From positions 327,103 through 391,102 of the forward strand of contig JBCBRS010000001.1 in NCBI GenBank assembly GCA_039819545.1: a stretch of DNA of 64,000 bases. The letters are read 5' to 3'. How positions within the stretch are numbered: position 1 is the first letter of the stretch; each line of letters begins with the position of its first letter. This document shows, one piece after another, positions 26,056 through 34,521 of the stretch. The stretch is from CALLPQ01 sp039819545. GTDB taxonomy: Bacteria > Pseudomonadota > Alphaproteobacteria > Caulobacterales > Parvularculaceae. Position numbers and translations under genes: made by a program. The notes under the pieces were generated by a model that worked only from the letters and a program-made list of their open reading frames with translations, had not been told where the DNA came from and did no database searches.

Positions 26056-27571
26056 TTTTTCCACTCGGATCGAGCGAAGTTCCTAAGAGCTTGAACGGCA
26101 TAGATAATTTCTCCTTTTCGATGGTTCTAAAACCGGTTTCCCGGCTGTAGGGAAGTTGACCGCAAAAGGTCAGTTTCAGGACGGCTCTGCGGTCTTCAAT
26201 CCGTCCTGTTTTCCAGAGATTCCAAGGGTTTGCGAGGAACGCCAAAGCGGTTCTAGTTGCCGTTTGGAAATCCCCTTTTGGATGCTCGGAAACATTGAGT
26301 TTTTCATTGAGTTTTGCCTTGTCAGCTTCCAACGATTTGATGCGATCCTCATAGGCACTGATCAGCGATGGGCTGTCGGTATCGATGACCCTGTCGATCA
26401 GTCCTTTGATCTGTTTTTCGAGGTTTGCAATTTCCTTCCGTATAGAGACAGCCAGACTCTTGATGGACGCGATGCGTTGATCCCAAATGTCACGCATCAT
26501 TGTTCGTACCAAGTCGATCAGAACCGGCGCTGGTTCCATGGATTGTAGGAGCGTTTCAAAATCGCCTTCAATAGCATCGCGGCGGATCGATTTGCCGTAG
26601 CTCTGGCATCCCTTAGTCTGACACAGATAATAAGGGTAGCACTTAGTGCGCCCCTTCGACCAACAGCTATAAAGCGGCGTATCGCAATCCCCGCAGGTGA
26701 CAAATCCGCGTAAGGCGAAGTCTTTCCCAAGACTTGCTTTGCTGGGAGCGTGAGAGCACGCTGCGAGGCGCGCCTGAAGCTTCTGATAGGTCTCATAACT
26801 AATAAGTGGTTCGTGCTGGCCTTTGCGCAGCGACACCCCCCAGGGCTTGTGCTCGACATAGCCCGCATAAATAGGGTTCTCCAATTGTGTGCGAATGTAT
26901 GAGCGCTTTATGCGCCCGGAATTGGTTGCATAAGCGGGGTGTTGCTCCAGAAAGCGACGCAGCTCTGATTGGGTTGTAAATCGACCATCAGCAAAAGCCT
27001 GAAACCCTTCACGAATGACCGAAGCTGTGGGCTCATCGATAATGAGCACCTTTCCGCCACCTTTTTGCCGTTGCCAGCGGTAGCCCGGCGGCGGATGAAA
27101 AACAGCGAAGCCCGCAAGCAACCGTGCCCGCATGCGGTTAATCACCTGCTCTGAGTTTTTCTGAGATTGATGTTGGGCGACACTGGCCAGCAGGTTTTCG
27201 ACGAGGGTTGAATCTGAATCCTCGCCGAACTCAATTGACGGCGATTCCAGAACACCGCCTGCGTTTTGAATGGATTTGCGAAGTTGGCGGTGAGCATCGA
27301 TATCGCGGGCAAGGCGGCTGATATCGTCGATGATAACAACAATATTCTCGCGGCGGTATTTGCGAACAAAGGCCAGCATGTCTTTCATGCCGGGCCGTGC
27401 TGCAACACGCCCGGTCATATCATCGGTGAAGACTTCCGCAATTTGATAACCCCGAAAGTTCGCATACTCCGTACAGCGTGTAACTTGCGAGCCGAGGCCA
27501 GAACCTTCGGTTTTTTGTTTCGTTGATGAAACCCGCGCATAAATGACGGCGCGTTGTGGTTGATCGTTCAT
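26012..27571 (-). CDS. Large serine recombinase (site-specific integrase)
   Basis: 519 residues. The N-terminal resolvase catalytic domain has nucleophile Ser15 in IYARVSS and IDDISRLARD. The recombinase DNA-binding domain (PPPGYRWQR, NPIYAGYV) follows, then a zinc ribbon (CGDC with a later CQTKGC near residue 315) and a coiled coil (residues 370-430), as in phage and ICE integrases. The last 14 or so codons are antisense to the tRNA-Val gene, so the C-terminus would change on excision. The start overlaps the upstream gene by 4 bp. A LexA box lies before that operon, suggesting damage-induced excision. Confidence 0.93.
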   Translation of the reverse strand: MNDQPQRAVIYARVSSTKQKTEGSGLGSQVTRCTEYANFRGYQIAEVFTDDMTGRVAARPGMKDMLAFVRKYRRENIVVIIDDISRLARDIDAHRQLRKSIQNAGGVLESPSIEFGEDSDSTLVENLLASVAQHQSQKNSEQVINRMRARLLAGFAVFHPPPGYRWQRQKGGGKVLIIDEPTASVIREGFQAFADGRFTTQSELRRFLEQHPAYATNSGRIKRSYIRTQLENPIYAGYVEHKPWGVSLRKGQHEPLISYETYQKLQARLAACSHAPSKASLGKDFALRGFVTCGDCDTPLYSCWSKGRTKCYPYYLCQTKGCQSYGKSIRRDAIEGDFETLLQSMEPAPVLIDLVRTMMRDIWDQRIASIKSLAVSIRKEIANLEKQIKGLIDRVIDTDSPSLISAYEDRIKSLEADKAKLNEKLNVSEHPKGDFQTATRTALAFLANPWNLWKTGRIEDRRAVLKLTFCGQLPYSRETGFRTIEKEKLSMPFKLLGTSLDPSGKMVGGERLELPAFSV

Positions 27572-27915
27572 ACCGCCTCACTTTCCTGTGCAAGGGCGCT
27601 CCGCGCTTCTTTGGTTTCGTTAAAGCAGTCCCTCACCTGATGAATGTCTGATGTTACCACAGACGCTTGTACGGACGCATCTTTTTCGACTTCATGGGCC
27701 AACAACATCTGGACAGAATCGAGACCCAGGTTCAGTTCGGCCATTGAAACGAGGATGTTCCAGACAACGCCGATAAGTTCTTCCTTTTCGCTCTCCGACA
27801 GATCAAGATCGGCAACCATGGGCAAGTAGTGATCCATATCCAGCACGGGCGGACCAAAGCTGGTATCAGCGATTTTTTGCTCTTTAGGCGTATGAATAGT
27901 GGTATCCTGGCCCAT
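27568..27915 (-). CDS. Unknown partner of the serine recombinase
   Basis: 115 residues, acidic, soluble and mainly helical, with LSESEKEELIGVVWNILVSM in the middle. No recognised family. Its stop overlaps the recombinase start (ATGA), so the two are co-translated; small genes in this position often encode a directionality or expression factor, which is inference here. The promoter region upstream carries the LexA box. Confidence 0.75.
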   Translation of the reverse strand: MGQDTTIHTPKEQKIADTSFGPPVLDMDHYLPMVADLDLSESEKEELIGVVWNILVSMAELNLGLDSVQMLLAHEVEKDASVQASVVTSDIHQVRDCFNETKEARSALAQESEAV

Positions 27916-27971
27916 GGTTTTGCCTTTCTATCTGTTTAGGTCTGTCGTGTTCTTCTCCTATTCCCATTTAA

Positions 27972-27986
27972 GAACATAACAGGAAC
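27972..27986 (-). promoter_or_regulatory. LexA (SOS) box before the recombinase operon
   Basis: On the minus strand GTTC-CTGTTAT-GTTC, an exact match to the alphaproteobacterial LexA operator GTTC-N7-GTTC. It is centred 64 bp upstream of the start at 27915, next to an AT-rich -10-like TATAT. Confidence 0.75.
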
Positions 27987-28019
27987 ATATATTTTATTTT
28001 TGTACGGATCAAGTTAATT

Positions 28020-28709
28020 TTATCCGCTCATTTTCGGGCCTGTGTTTTCCTGTTTTGGCGCCCGGTCGATGCCATGTCGCTTGAAGGCTTTATCGAGAAG
28101 GCGGTGTTCAGCCTTATCGATGCGTTTCATGCGCTGGTTCTTGTTGCTGTAAACATCCTTCACAGGTGTTTCTGAGCCGGAAGCTTCCGCATCGGCGATA
28201 AAGAGCGAGCGCATCTTGTTAAAGTGGATATTGGCGCGCAATCGGACCTTCTGCGCTCGATCAACAATTGCATGGGTCTCTTTTTTGAGAGGATGCGCCG
28301 GTTCACGGGTTTGCTTTTCTGCAACGGCCTTTGGCGCATGCGTATGTGTGGCGTGGGGGAGTTGCGTGATGTCTTCTATTCGTCTCCCCCGTTCAGCCTC
28401 AACTTCAGCCATCAAGCCTTGAACCTTTCGGCTGACCCGTTCCTGTGCCTCTTGCTCGATTGGTTTTTTCGGCATGTTCGGTGGATCGAGGGTGAGCGAC
28501 GGTGTCTGCCGTTCAAGCGCCACTTGCTGGCGTGTCTCATTAAGCCATCGCTCTCGGTTCTCATGGACGGTCTTTGCAATGTGCAGACGTTCGTCCTTGG
28601 CCCAACGTTCTACCTCTTCGATTCTTGAAAAAATTTCCCCATTGCCGCCATGGTCACGAAATGACGCTGGCTCGGCACTTTCGAATGATTTTTTAAGCTC
28701 GTCAGTCAT
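28020..28709 (-). CDS. Unknown coiled-coil protein of the mobile element
   Basis: 229 residues, very rich in charged residues, with long helices from residue 20 to 130 (IFSRIEEVERWAKDERLH, AQERVSRKVQGLMAEVEAER). A basic tail has RANIHFNKMRSLFIAD and KNQRMKRIDKAEHRLL. No family recognised. The position between a recombinase operon and a coupling-protein gene suggests a DNA-transfer accessory role. Start chosen at ATG 28709, with GGAGAAATCC upstream. Divergent from the gene at 28775. Confidence 0.7.
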   Translation of the reverse strand: MTDELKKSFESAEPASFRDHGGNGEIFSRIEEVERWAKDERLHIAKTVHENRERWLNETRQQVALERQTPSLTLDPPNMPKKPIEQEAQERVSRKVQGLMAEVEAERGRRIEDITQLPHATHTHAPKAVAEKQTREPAHPLKKETHAIVDRAQKVRLRANIHFNKMRSLFIADAEASGSETPVKDVYSNKNQRMKRIDKAEHRLLDKAFKRHGIDRAPKQENTGPKMSG

Positions 28710-28774
28710 TGGATTTCTCCTGCATTGATATTGAAAATTGCAAGGAGCGAGTCCGATCTGATACACTTCGTATC

Positions 28775-29110
28775 ATGACGAAATTCAGTAATGATAACAC
28801 ACCACCAACCAGCGACCACTTAAGACTGATCAGAAACGATGTCGGGATCGACGCCACCTCCGAAAAGCTTGAAAGTATGCTTGCGGAACTGGCTGCGTCC
28901 GGGGCCAACGATGCGGCATTGCTTGAGGTACTGATGAAGTCTGTCACTGGAATTGCCCTTTGCTCCACTGACGACCCAAGCAACGATCTGCTGGGCCGCC
29001 ATGCTCTGGGACGGTACAATCAGTTGAGCCGTCTCTCGGGCGAGTTGGAGGGCGTAAAAGCGATCTTGATGCGCGATTGGTGCGATCGGCAATCAGAGCC
29101 ACAAGCGTAA
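28775..29110 (+). CDS. Unknown small helical protein
   Basis: 111 residues, soluble and acidic; no known domain. Features include IDATSEKLESMLAELAASGA, which looks like a dimerising helix, and a conserved-looking LLGRHALGRYNQLSRLSGEL. Start is ATG 28775, after the sequence ACTTCGTATC. It overlaps the 3' end of the coupling-protein gene on the other strand by 18 bp. Possible antitoxin-like or regulatory protein, but nothing in the sequence proves it. Confidence 0.65.
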   Translation: MTKFSNDNTPPTSDHLRLIRNDVGIDATSEKLESMLAELAASGANDAALLEVLMKSVTGIALCSTDDPSNDLLGRHALGRYNQLSRLSGELEGVKAILMRDWCDRQSEPQA

Positions 29111-30730
29111 CCTACCCTTGTACTTTTTCTTACCAAAAAGCGGATTGGGATCGGCCTGCTTCCACCATGGATGAACTTCGTGGTAGCCGATCTTGTCGAG
29201 CAGCATCGGCGGGTTATTGCCCGCGAACACGATGGCCTGTTCGCATCGTGCCACTTCGTCAGGGGTGAGCATTTTACGGCCGGTCTCTGACTCTGATACT
29301 CCAATGGGACCAAAAACCGACGTGCCCTTATTATATGACGTGGTGTATAGAGAATAATCGCCCAGCATGTTCGAGACCAGATGACAGGTTTTGTACGACC
29401 GGCTTCCATGGATGATTTTGACTTCAGTCTGCGATAGGAGCGTTTCCAGCGCTTCACGGCCATAAACATGTGCCCATTGTTCCAGCTCCTGGGCCACCAG
29501 CCAGATGCACAATTTGAACTCCCGCGCGCTGGTAAGTAGGGCTGGAAGGGTTGCAAATTTGAAATTGGTCGCCTCATCAATCATCAGCGTGACCTCTTTG
29601 CCGTCGGTGTTGCGGATGAGTTCGGTCTTTGCGGCTTCCATCACCAGCCCCAGCCAGCTTGCAAACGCCTCCATCTGCGTGGGGTCGCAAATGATATAGA
29701 CGGTTGCGTTCATCCGGCGCAGATCGGCAAAGTCGAAATCGGAATCATCAGTTGCATCTGCCAAAACGCCGCTTGGCGCGAATGGCTCCAAGACTTGCAA
29801 AGCCCCCTCTCGGAAACTTTCCAATTGCTCAGAAGAACCCTCACTCATCTTACCAAGGATATCGTTAGCCATGCGCGCGAGATCACCATCAAGTCGATCA
29901 TCAACGGAAGCGGCATAAAGCGCGCTCGATATCTCCCCCATATCGCTCAGCAGCCTAAGGGCCGCGCTCAACGTCACCTTGCCGGTGGTGATCACAAGAT
30001 AAACGAATGCGAAAACCAACAATTTGCGCGATCCGTTCCGAAAGAAGGTGTTGTTGCTTTCCTTTACCGGCTCGGGGAGCAATTGTTTGGCCAGCATCTG
30101 CGCATCGCTGATCAGAAACCGAAACCGTTTTGCGTCAGCCCAGTTTTTTTCCAGGATTTTTAGCGGATTGAAGCGTGACCCGGGCCCCAGAATGTCCCCG
30201 AAACGGCCCGCCGGGTTGAGTGTGAAAATCTTGTGGCCAAATTTCTTTTGCCGATGGCGGCGCGTGATCGCCGCGAGGGTGCCCTTCAAATCCGCGGCAA
30301 TCATGTTTGTCGAATTCGACATCAAGGCGGGAATGACAAACCCTACTGTTTTCCCGCCACCGGCGGGTGACAAAACGAGGCCGGAGGATTCGAGCGGCAA
30401 CCAGATGGGCACCTTGCCAAAAAGCCCCGCAAGATACCCTCGCTTCTTACCCACACTGGCGCGACGTGCCCGTGGTAGGCTGGCCCAATGGGCAGTGCCC
30501 TTCAAGCCGGTAGGTCGTCGCGGCGTAAGTTGCGCGATCACTTTAGGGATCGTGAACAACAGCCATACGCTGAATTGAAACTATGATAACGCAGTCGCCA
30601 TAAAGATGACCCAAGCGAGGATCAGATAGTCCGGATTGTTTCGCTGAGGCCACAGCCAGAATGAAAGGGGCAGAAGAACCAAAAGCGCTAAGAAATTGGG
30701 ATGTCGTTGATTTTGCATGTGTTGCTCCAT
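29093..30730 (-). pseudogene. VirD4/TraG-type coupling protein gene split by an in-frame TAG
   Basis: The long part (29093-30559, 488 residues) is a type IV coupling protein ATPase: Walker A SPAGGGKTV near residue 65, Walker B VTLMIDEATNF, and WLVAQELEQWAHVYG. It lacks the two N-terminal membrane helices. Those are encoded just upstream in the same frame (from ATG 30730: NFLALLVLLPLSFWLW and YLILAWVIFMATALS). They are separated from the long part by a single TAG at 30581-30583. The long part could only start at TTG 30559 or CTG 30562, without a ribosome site. The intact protein would be about 545 residues. No relaxase or T4SS genes are nearby, so transfer functions appear degraded. Confidence 0.75.
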
Positions 30731-31069
30731 TGAAAATGGAGCAAAGGTGGCTGGTGGCGGCAGCGACTGCGGGCGGGTTGGACTGGAGGGGTCTTTTGCC
30801 AAAAAACGGCGCACGCCTTTGATCAAAGTCGTGGCTGGAAGTCGCCAATGGCGGTCATCAGTTGAAATTTAGCGAGGGACCGTTTTGGGGCGAATTTAAG
30901 CCTCTCACATTTTACCTCTTCCCGGTATAAATATCGGTCACGGTGCAGAAGCCGTCCTTGTACAAAAGCCTAATCAGTGAAGTGTCGAGCGAGATGACGT
31001 TCAAAGAGTTGGGTGTTTTATCAGTCAAAGTCTTGATGGTAGAAGTATCCGACCATTGAGAAGCCTTCC

Positions 31070-31082
31070 GTGACTAAATCAC
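31070..31082. promoter_or_regulatory. Palindrome GTGAYTWARTCAC, copy A
   Basis: GTGACTAAATCAC, 60 bp upstream of the methyltransferase start at 31142. One of four copies in this block. The rest of the gap 30731-31069 shows no gene or other feature. Confidence 0.6.
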
Positions 31083-31141
31083 TGAAATACACATCTGGGC
31101 TGATAAATATTTGCTTATTCAATTTTTAGAACGGACTGACA

Positions 31142-31594
31142 ATGAAGCTTATCATACCCCCGCCGGTTCAAGGATTGATTGCGGGTTCCGCCATGTGGAT
31201 GGTCGACGCTTATTTAAGCGTTGCGCCATTTGAGTTTCAGGGGCGCATCCCGATTGCGTTTGGTTTGATTGCGATCGGCCTATGTGTGGGATTGATTGCC
31301 ATCGGCGCATTTATCAAAGCGCGCACCACTGTGAACCCCATGGCGCCAGATCGCGCGACGGTCTTAGTCGTTTCCGGCCTCTATAAAATTTCTCGCAACC
31401 CGATGTATTTCGGTCTGGCCGTGCTTTTGACTGGATGGGGGTTTTACCTTGGCGAGGCGGCAAACCTTATCGTGCTGGCGCTCTTCATCTCTCTCATCAC
31501 CATTTTGCAGATTAAGCCCGAAGAGGAAGTTCTTCGGGCCAAATTTGGGGATGACTATGATGATTATTGCCAGCGCGTGCGGCGTTGGATTTAG
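31142..31594 (+). CDS. Isoprenylcysteine carboxyl methyltransferase-like membrane protein
   Basis: 150 residues with four or five hydrophobic helices. The C-terminal SAM-binding region of the ICMT/phospholipid methyltransferase family is present: SGLYKISRNPMYFGLAV, then the EEEVLRAKFGDDYDDYC ending. Bacterial members methylate lipids or small molecules; the substrate is unknown. ATG 31142. Convergent with the MAPEG gene (3-bp gap) and preceded by palindrome copy A. Confidence 0.88.
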   Translation: MKLIIPPPVQGLIAGSAMWMVDAYLSVAPFEFQGRIPIAFGLIAIGLCVGLIAIGAFIKARTTVNPMAPDRATVLVVSGLYKISRNPMYFGLAVLLTGWGFYLGEAANLIVLALFISLITILQIKPEEEVLRAKFGDDYDDYCQRVRRWI

Positions 31595-31597
31595 ACG

Positions 31598-32017
31598 CTA
31601 AAACGGCAAAACCGGCAACGCGAAGTCCGTCGCACTCATGATCTGAAGGAAGATCATCAGTTGCGCGACAAACCCTGCAACGAAAGCGAGCGTGCGCAGG
31701 ACAGGAATCTTCAGAACAAAGACGAGCCAGTGAATTAGGCGGGCAACCAGAAAGACGCTCGCCCACATGGCTGTTGCTGCTGCGTCTGCTTTTGCAAATT
31801 CAGCAACGATGACAAGTGCCGCAAAGGGCGGAAGGTTTTCAAGCAGATTGAGGTGTGCCCTTTCTGCCCTTTTGGCCCAGGCAGGAAGAGGCTTGAGATC
31901 TACTGGATAACCCAGAATTCCAAAGCCGCGCGTGAAAAAAGCGCCAAGAATATATGGCACCCATAAAAAAGCTGCGAAGATCGATACATAGGCAAGTATG
32001 GTAAGCGCCCCAGACAT
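31598..32017 (-). CDS. MAPEG family membrane protein
   Basis: 139 residues, four membrane helices. MAPEG proteins are glutathione-dependent transferases or peroxidases. Typical features are RAERAHLNLLENLPPFAAL (the Glu/Asn/Leu-rich helix 2) and SVFLVARLIHWLVF. In the sulfur block it could handle glutathione persulfide or oxidised lipids, which is only inference. Palindrome copy B lies 65 bp upstream. Confidence 0.88.
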   Translation of the reverse strand: MSGALTILAYVSIFAAFLWVPYILGAFFTRGFGILGYPVDLKPLPAWAKRAERAHLNLLENLPPFAALVIVAEFAKADAAATAMWASVFLVARLIHWLVFVLKIPVLRTLAFVAGFVAQLMIFLQIMSATDFALPVLPF

Positions 32018-32081
32018 AAGTCAGTCTCCCGGTTTGAATGAAGTTGAGAGACCTACCTAGACCAAAGACGCGGACAGGACG

Positions 32082-32094
32082 GTGACTTAATCAC
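32082..32094. promoter_or_regulatory. Palindrome GTGAYTWARTCAC, copy B
   Basis: GTGACTTAATCAC upstream of the MAPEG gene on the minus strand. Followed by CGAGTT, which is also next to copy D. Confidence 0.6.
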
Positions 32095-32120
32095 CGAGTT
32101 CAGCGCGAGGTCACAATAAG

Positions 32121-32156
32121 AAAAACGCCCCGGACTTGATAAGCAAATCCGGGAGC
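32121..32156 (-). terminator. Intrinsic terminator after the rhodanese operon
   Basis: On the minus strand a stem CCCGGA / TCCGGG flanking a loop, followed by TTTTTCTTATT. It ends the DUF2892-rhodanese transcript. Confidence 0.7.
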
Positions 32157-32193
32157 GCTCAGATGAACCCTCTATTGGGGGAAAATAGAGGAT

Positions 32194-32580
32194 TCAAAAA
32201 GGCCCTTGGTCGACGGGTAGTTTAGCAGCCGACCAAGCCAGGAAGCCGCCCTCAACATTTGAAATGTCTGTGTGTCCCACGGCTTTTGCCCGTTCGGCAG
32301 CTTCAGAAGACCGTCCACCTGTTCTACAGGTAAACGCAATGGGCTGTGTCTTATCGCCTCCCATGATCTTCAAAACCTTTTCGAAAAAGTCTTCGTCTTG
32401 AAGAGTGACGCCATGACTGCCTTGCGGGCGCCCGGTCTCATTCCACTCGGCGAGCTTTCTCACATCGATCAATGTTGTGCGTCCTGCAAGGACAAGTTCA
32501 TGAGCATCGGTCACACTAATCTGTTTGATCATTGTTTTAGGTTTCGACTTTCCAAGACTAAGCATACTGAGCAGCGACAT
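32194..32580 (-). CDS. Single-domain rhodanese (cytoplasmic)
   Basis: 128-residue sulfurtransferase. The active-site loop is CRTGGRSSEA (Cys near residue 86), with LIDVRKLAEWNETGRPQGS before it. Such proteins carry sulfane sulfur from persulfides to acceptors such as glutathione, cyanide or sulfite. It follows a DUF2892 gene by 3 bp. That pairing resembles the split form of YgaP, in which a rhodanese is joined to a two-helix membrane part. Confidence 0.9.
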   Translation of the reverse strand: MSLLSMLSLGKSKPKTMIKQISVTDAHELVLAGRTTLIDVRKLAEWNETGRPQGSHGVTLQDEDFFEKVLKIMGGDKTQPIAFTCRTGGRSSEAAERAKAVGHTDISNVEGGFLAWSAAKLPVDQGPF

Positions 32581-32583
32581 GAT

Positions 32584-32799
32584 TTAGTCCTTTGGACGTG
32601 TGCGAAGGCCAAAAACACCGTAGATCGGACAGAATTTAACGGCAGCGGTGACGATCATGATTGCGGCGCCTGCAAAACAGGCAATACCAATCGCGCTTGA
32701 TGGGGCAACACTTTCCAGAAGGAATGGAATTGCGGCGAGGATTAGTCCGAGAATTATCCGGAAGATACGGTCTGCTGACCCGACATTTGCGAAGCTCAT
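32584..32799 (-). CDS. DUF2892 membrane protein (YgaP-like)
   Basis: 71 residues, two membrane helices (IFRIILGLILAAIPFLL and IACFAGAAIMIVTAAVKF) and the family ending FCPIYGVFGLRT. Found next to rhodaneses and SqrR/Crp-type regulators in sulfur clusters, probably as the membrane anchor for the partner rhodanese. Start chosen at 32799, where GGAGAG precedes by 7 bases; an ATG at 32811 is also in frame. Palindrome copy C lies 58 bp upstream of 32799. Confidence 0.85.
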   Translation of the reverse strand: MSFANVGSADRIFRIILGLILAAIPFLLESVAPSSAIGIACFAGAAIMIVTAAVKFCPIYGVFGLRTRPKD

Positions 32800-32856
32800 T
32801 TTTCTCTCCATGGGTTGATGTTGTCGCCATCATAGGAAGCGTCAACGGAGCGCTCT

Positions 32857-32869
32857 GTGATTTAGTCAC
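32857..32869. promoter_or_regulatory. Palindrome GTGAYTWARTCAC, copy C
   Basis: GTGATTTAGTCAC, overlapping the stop codon of the broken Crp/Fnr gene and placed to control the DUF2892-rhodanese operon. Confidence 0.6.
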
Positions 32870-33502
32870 CAAGCGCGGCAATGTTTTCCAGTTTTCTCAC
32901 ATTGACCAGTCGAAGCGATCCACGCGCGCGCTCGATGAAACCGCTTTTCTCCCACTGAGCCAGCTTCCGGCTAACAACCTCACGCGCTGTACCAAGATCA
33001 ATGGCGAGCTGATCATGGGTTGCGAGGACCATCCCCTCAGATGACGTTAGTTCCAGCAGACGTGTCGCCAACCGTGTTTCGATGGGGACGAAGGCGACAT
33101 CTTCAATTTTTCCCATCATTGAGGCGAAACGCTCAGAAAAGGAAAAAAAACCAACCGTCTGAACTCTTCAGACTGATTTAACTGCACTTCAAAACTAGAG
33201 AATGGCACAATATAGGCTTTGACATCAGATTCGGTGTGCGCCTCGGCGCAATATTTATCGCCGCTCAACAGGCACGACGTCGTCAGGATGCAAGTTTCAT
33301 CAGCGCCAAAACGATAGAGCATAATCGCGCGGCCACCTTTGGTGATCAGATCAACGCGGATGGCGCCTTCGATCAGATAGAAAAATTGCGTGCAGGCATC
33401 GCCAGCCTGAAAGACGCGCGTGCCAGCCGGGAGGTCAACAAGTTGACCGCCTTTTAAGCCTTCTGGAAGGTAAAAAGTATCTTCGGTATTTTGTGCCACC
33501 AT
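32862..33502 (-). pseudogene. Crp/Fnr-family regulator, frameshifted at a T8 run
   Basis: Two overlapping frames make one regulator. The cyclic-nucleotide-binding-like domain is in 33116-33502 (VDLPAGTRVFQAGDACTQFFYL). The winged helix is in 32862-33119 (ATHDQLAIDLGTAREVVSRKLAQWE). The break is in eight consecutive T residues on the minus strand (plus-strand A run near 33143-33150). Adding one T gives RRLVFFSFSERFASMM, the family's normal hinge. The protein has no FNR-type N-terminal cysteine cluster. It may be a true pseudogene, a sequencing error or corrected by slippage. It is the last gene of the operon that begins at 36408. Confidence 0.85.
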
Positions 33503-33511
33503 CGCGGGCTC

Positions 33512-34054
33512 CTAAAACGGGTTCAGCGTATATCCTGCCTGTTGCAGCATAGCATGGGCTGTCATTGCCGACAGAGACATGCGAACGCCCGGAAGCAAAT
33601 CATCTTTGACGACGCCTTGAAACGCGGCGCTCTGACCGCAAACATGGATTTCAACGCCATGCTCAATTAATTTTGAAACAAGCGCCGCATTCGCGTTGGG
33701 CACTTCGTTATTCTCATCATAATGAGCCGCGTTAGTGACGTCCTGCACGGCGCTTCCGTGAATCACAATTGCTAACGACATATTCTCTATTGGGATACCG
33801 GCTTCTGTGTGCATGTTTAAAAATCGCGCGGCGCTAACGAGATTGCGATTAACCGTTCCAGCGTCTGATCGGTCAACGACATCAAAACTCACTTTGAAAG
33901 CGGTATTCTCAGGAATGGGATCGCGTCCATCAATTGTCGCCACGGGCCCATACTCTTTAATGAGGGGTCCATTGTGGAAGCCGTCAGGCTGAGCGAAAGC
34001 ATTGGCGTTGATTACGACTATTCCCAGCACGAGGGATATAAAAAGTTGGCGCAT
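33512..34054 (-). CDS. Exported DsrE-family protein
   Basis: 180 residues with a signal peptide (LFISLVLGIVVINANAFA). The DsrE/DsrF-like fold shows in ARFLNMHTEAGIPIENMSLAIVIHGSAV and VEIHVCGQSAAFQGV; that single Cys is the place of the sulfur-carrying cysteine in the family. Probably a periplasmic sulfur carrier or binder. Start at 34054, since the upstream extension to 34129 lacks a signal. Gap of 22 bp to the upstream rhodanese. Confidence 0.88.
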   Translation of the reverse strand: MRQLFISLVLGIVVINANAFAQPDGFHNGPLIKEYGPVATIDGRDPIPENTAFKVSFDVVDRSDAGTVNRNLVSAARFLNMHTEAGIPIENMSLAIVIHGSAVQDVTNAAHYDENNEVPNANAALVSKLIEHGVEIHVCGQSAAFQGVVKDDLLPGVRMSLSAMTAHAMLQQAGYTLNPF

Positions 34055-34076
34055 GAGAGGTTCCTTTGGCTTGAGG

Positions 34077-34511
34077 CTATTGTGTTGCGACCGGCAGACC
34101 GGCCTTTTTCCATTCATCGAAACCGCCATCCATATGGATGACCGTCGCTATGCCTGCGTTTTGCATGATGGGGGCTGCCCTTCCGCTGCGATGGCCCGAC
34201 TTGCAGTGAACGAGGTATGTTTTGGACGTGTCCAACTTGCCAATATTGCGGCGAAATCTGAGCGAAAAATAATTGATGTTTGTTGCGCCCTCGATGTGGC
34301 CATTGCGAAATTCGCGTCCCGTACGCACATCAAGAACCACAATATCCGGGTGGTTTGTGATAAGCTCACTGGCTTCGGTCACTGTGACATGGCGAATGCC
34401 GTTTTCTTTCAGCACACCGACTGAACTTATAACTGAGGGTTCGGCTGACAGAGTTGAAAAACCCGATAGCGTTGCAAGCAAAAATGCGATGAAGGTGATA
34501 CGAGCGATCAT
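34077..34511 (-). CDS. Exported rhodanese-like sulfurtransferase
   Basis: 144 residues. A signal peptide of about 23 residues (ITFIAFLLATLSGFSTLSA) is followed by one rhodanese domain with IVVLDVRTGREFRNGHIEGA. The active-site loop HCKSGHRSGRA has the catalytic Cys near residue 102. Periplasmic counterpart of the cytoplasmic rhodanese at 32194. Part of the minus-strand operon 36408-32862. Confidence 0.9.
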   Translation of the reverse strand: MIARITFIAFLLATLSGFSTLSAEPSVISSVGVLKENGIRHVTVTEASELITNHPDIVVLDVRTGREFRNGHIEGATNINYFSLRFRRNIGKLDTSKTYLVHCKSGHRSGRAAPIMQNAGIATVIHMDGGFDEWKKAGLPVATQ

Positions 34512-34521
34512 GAAACTATTC

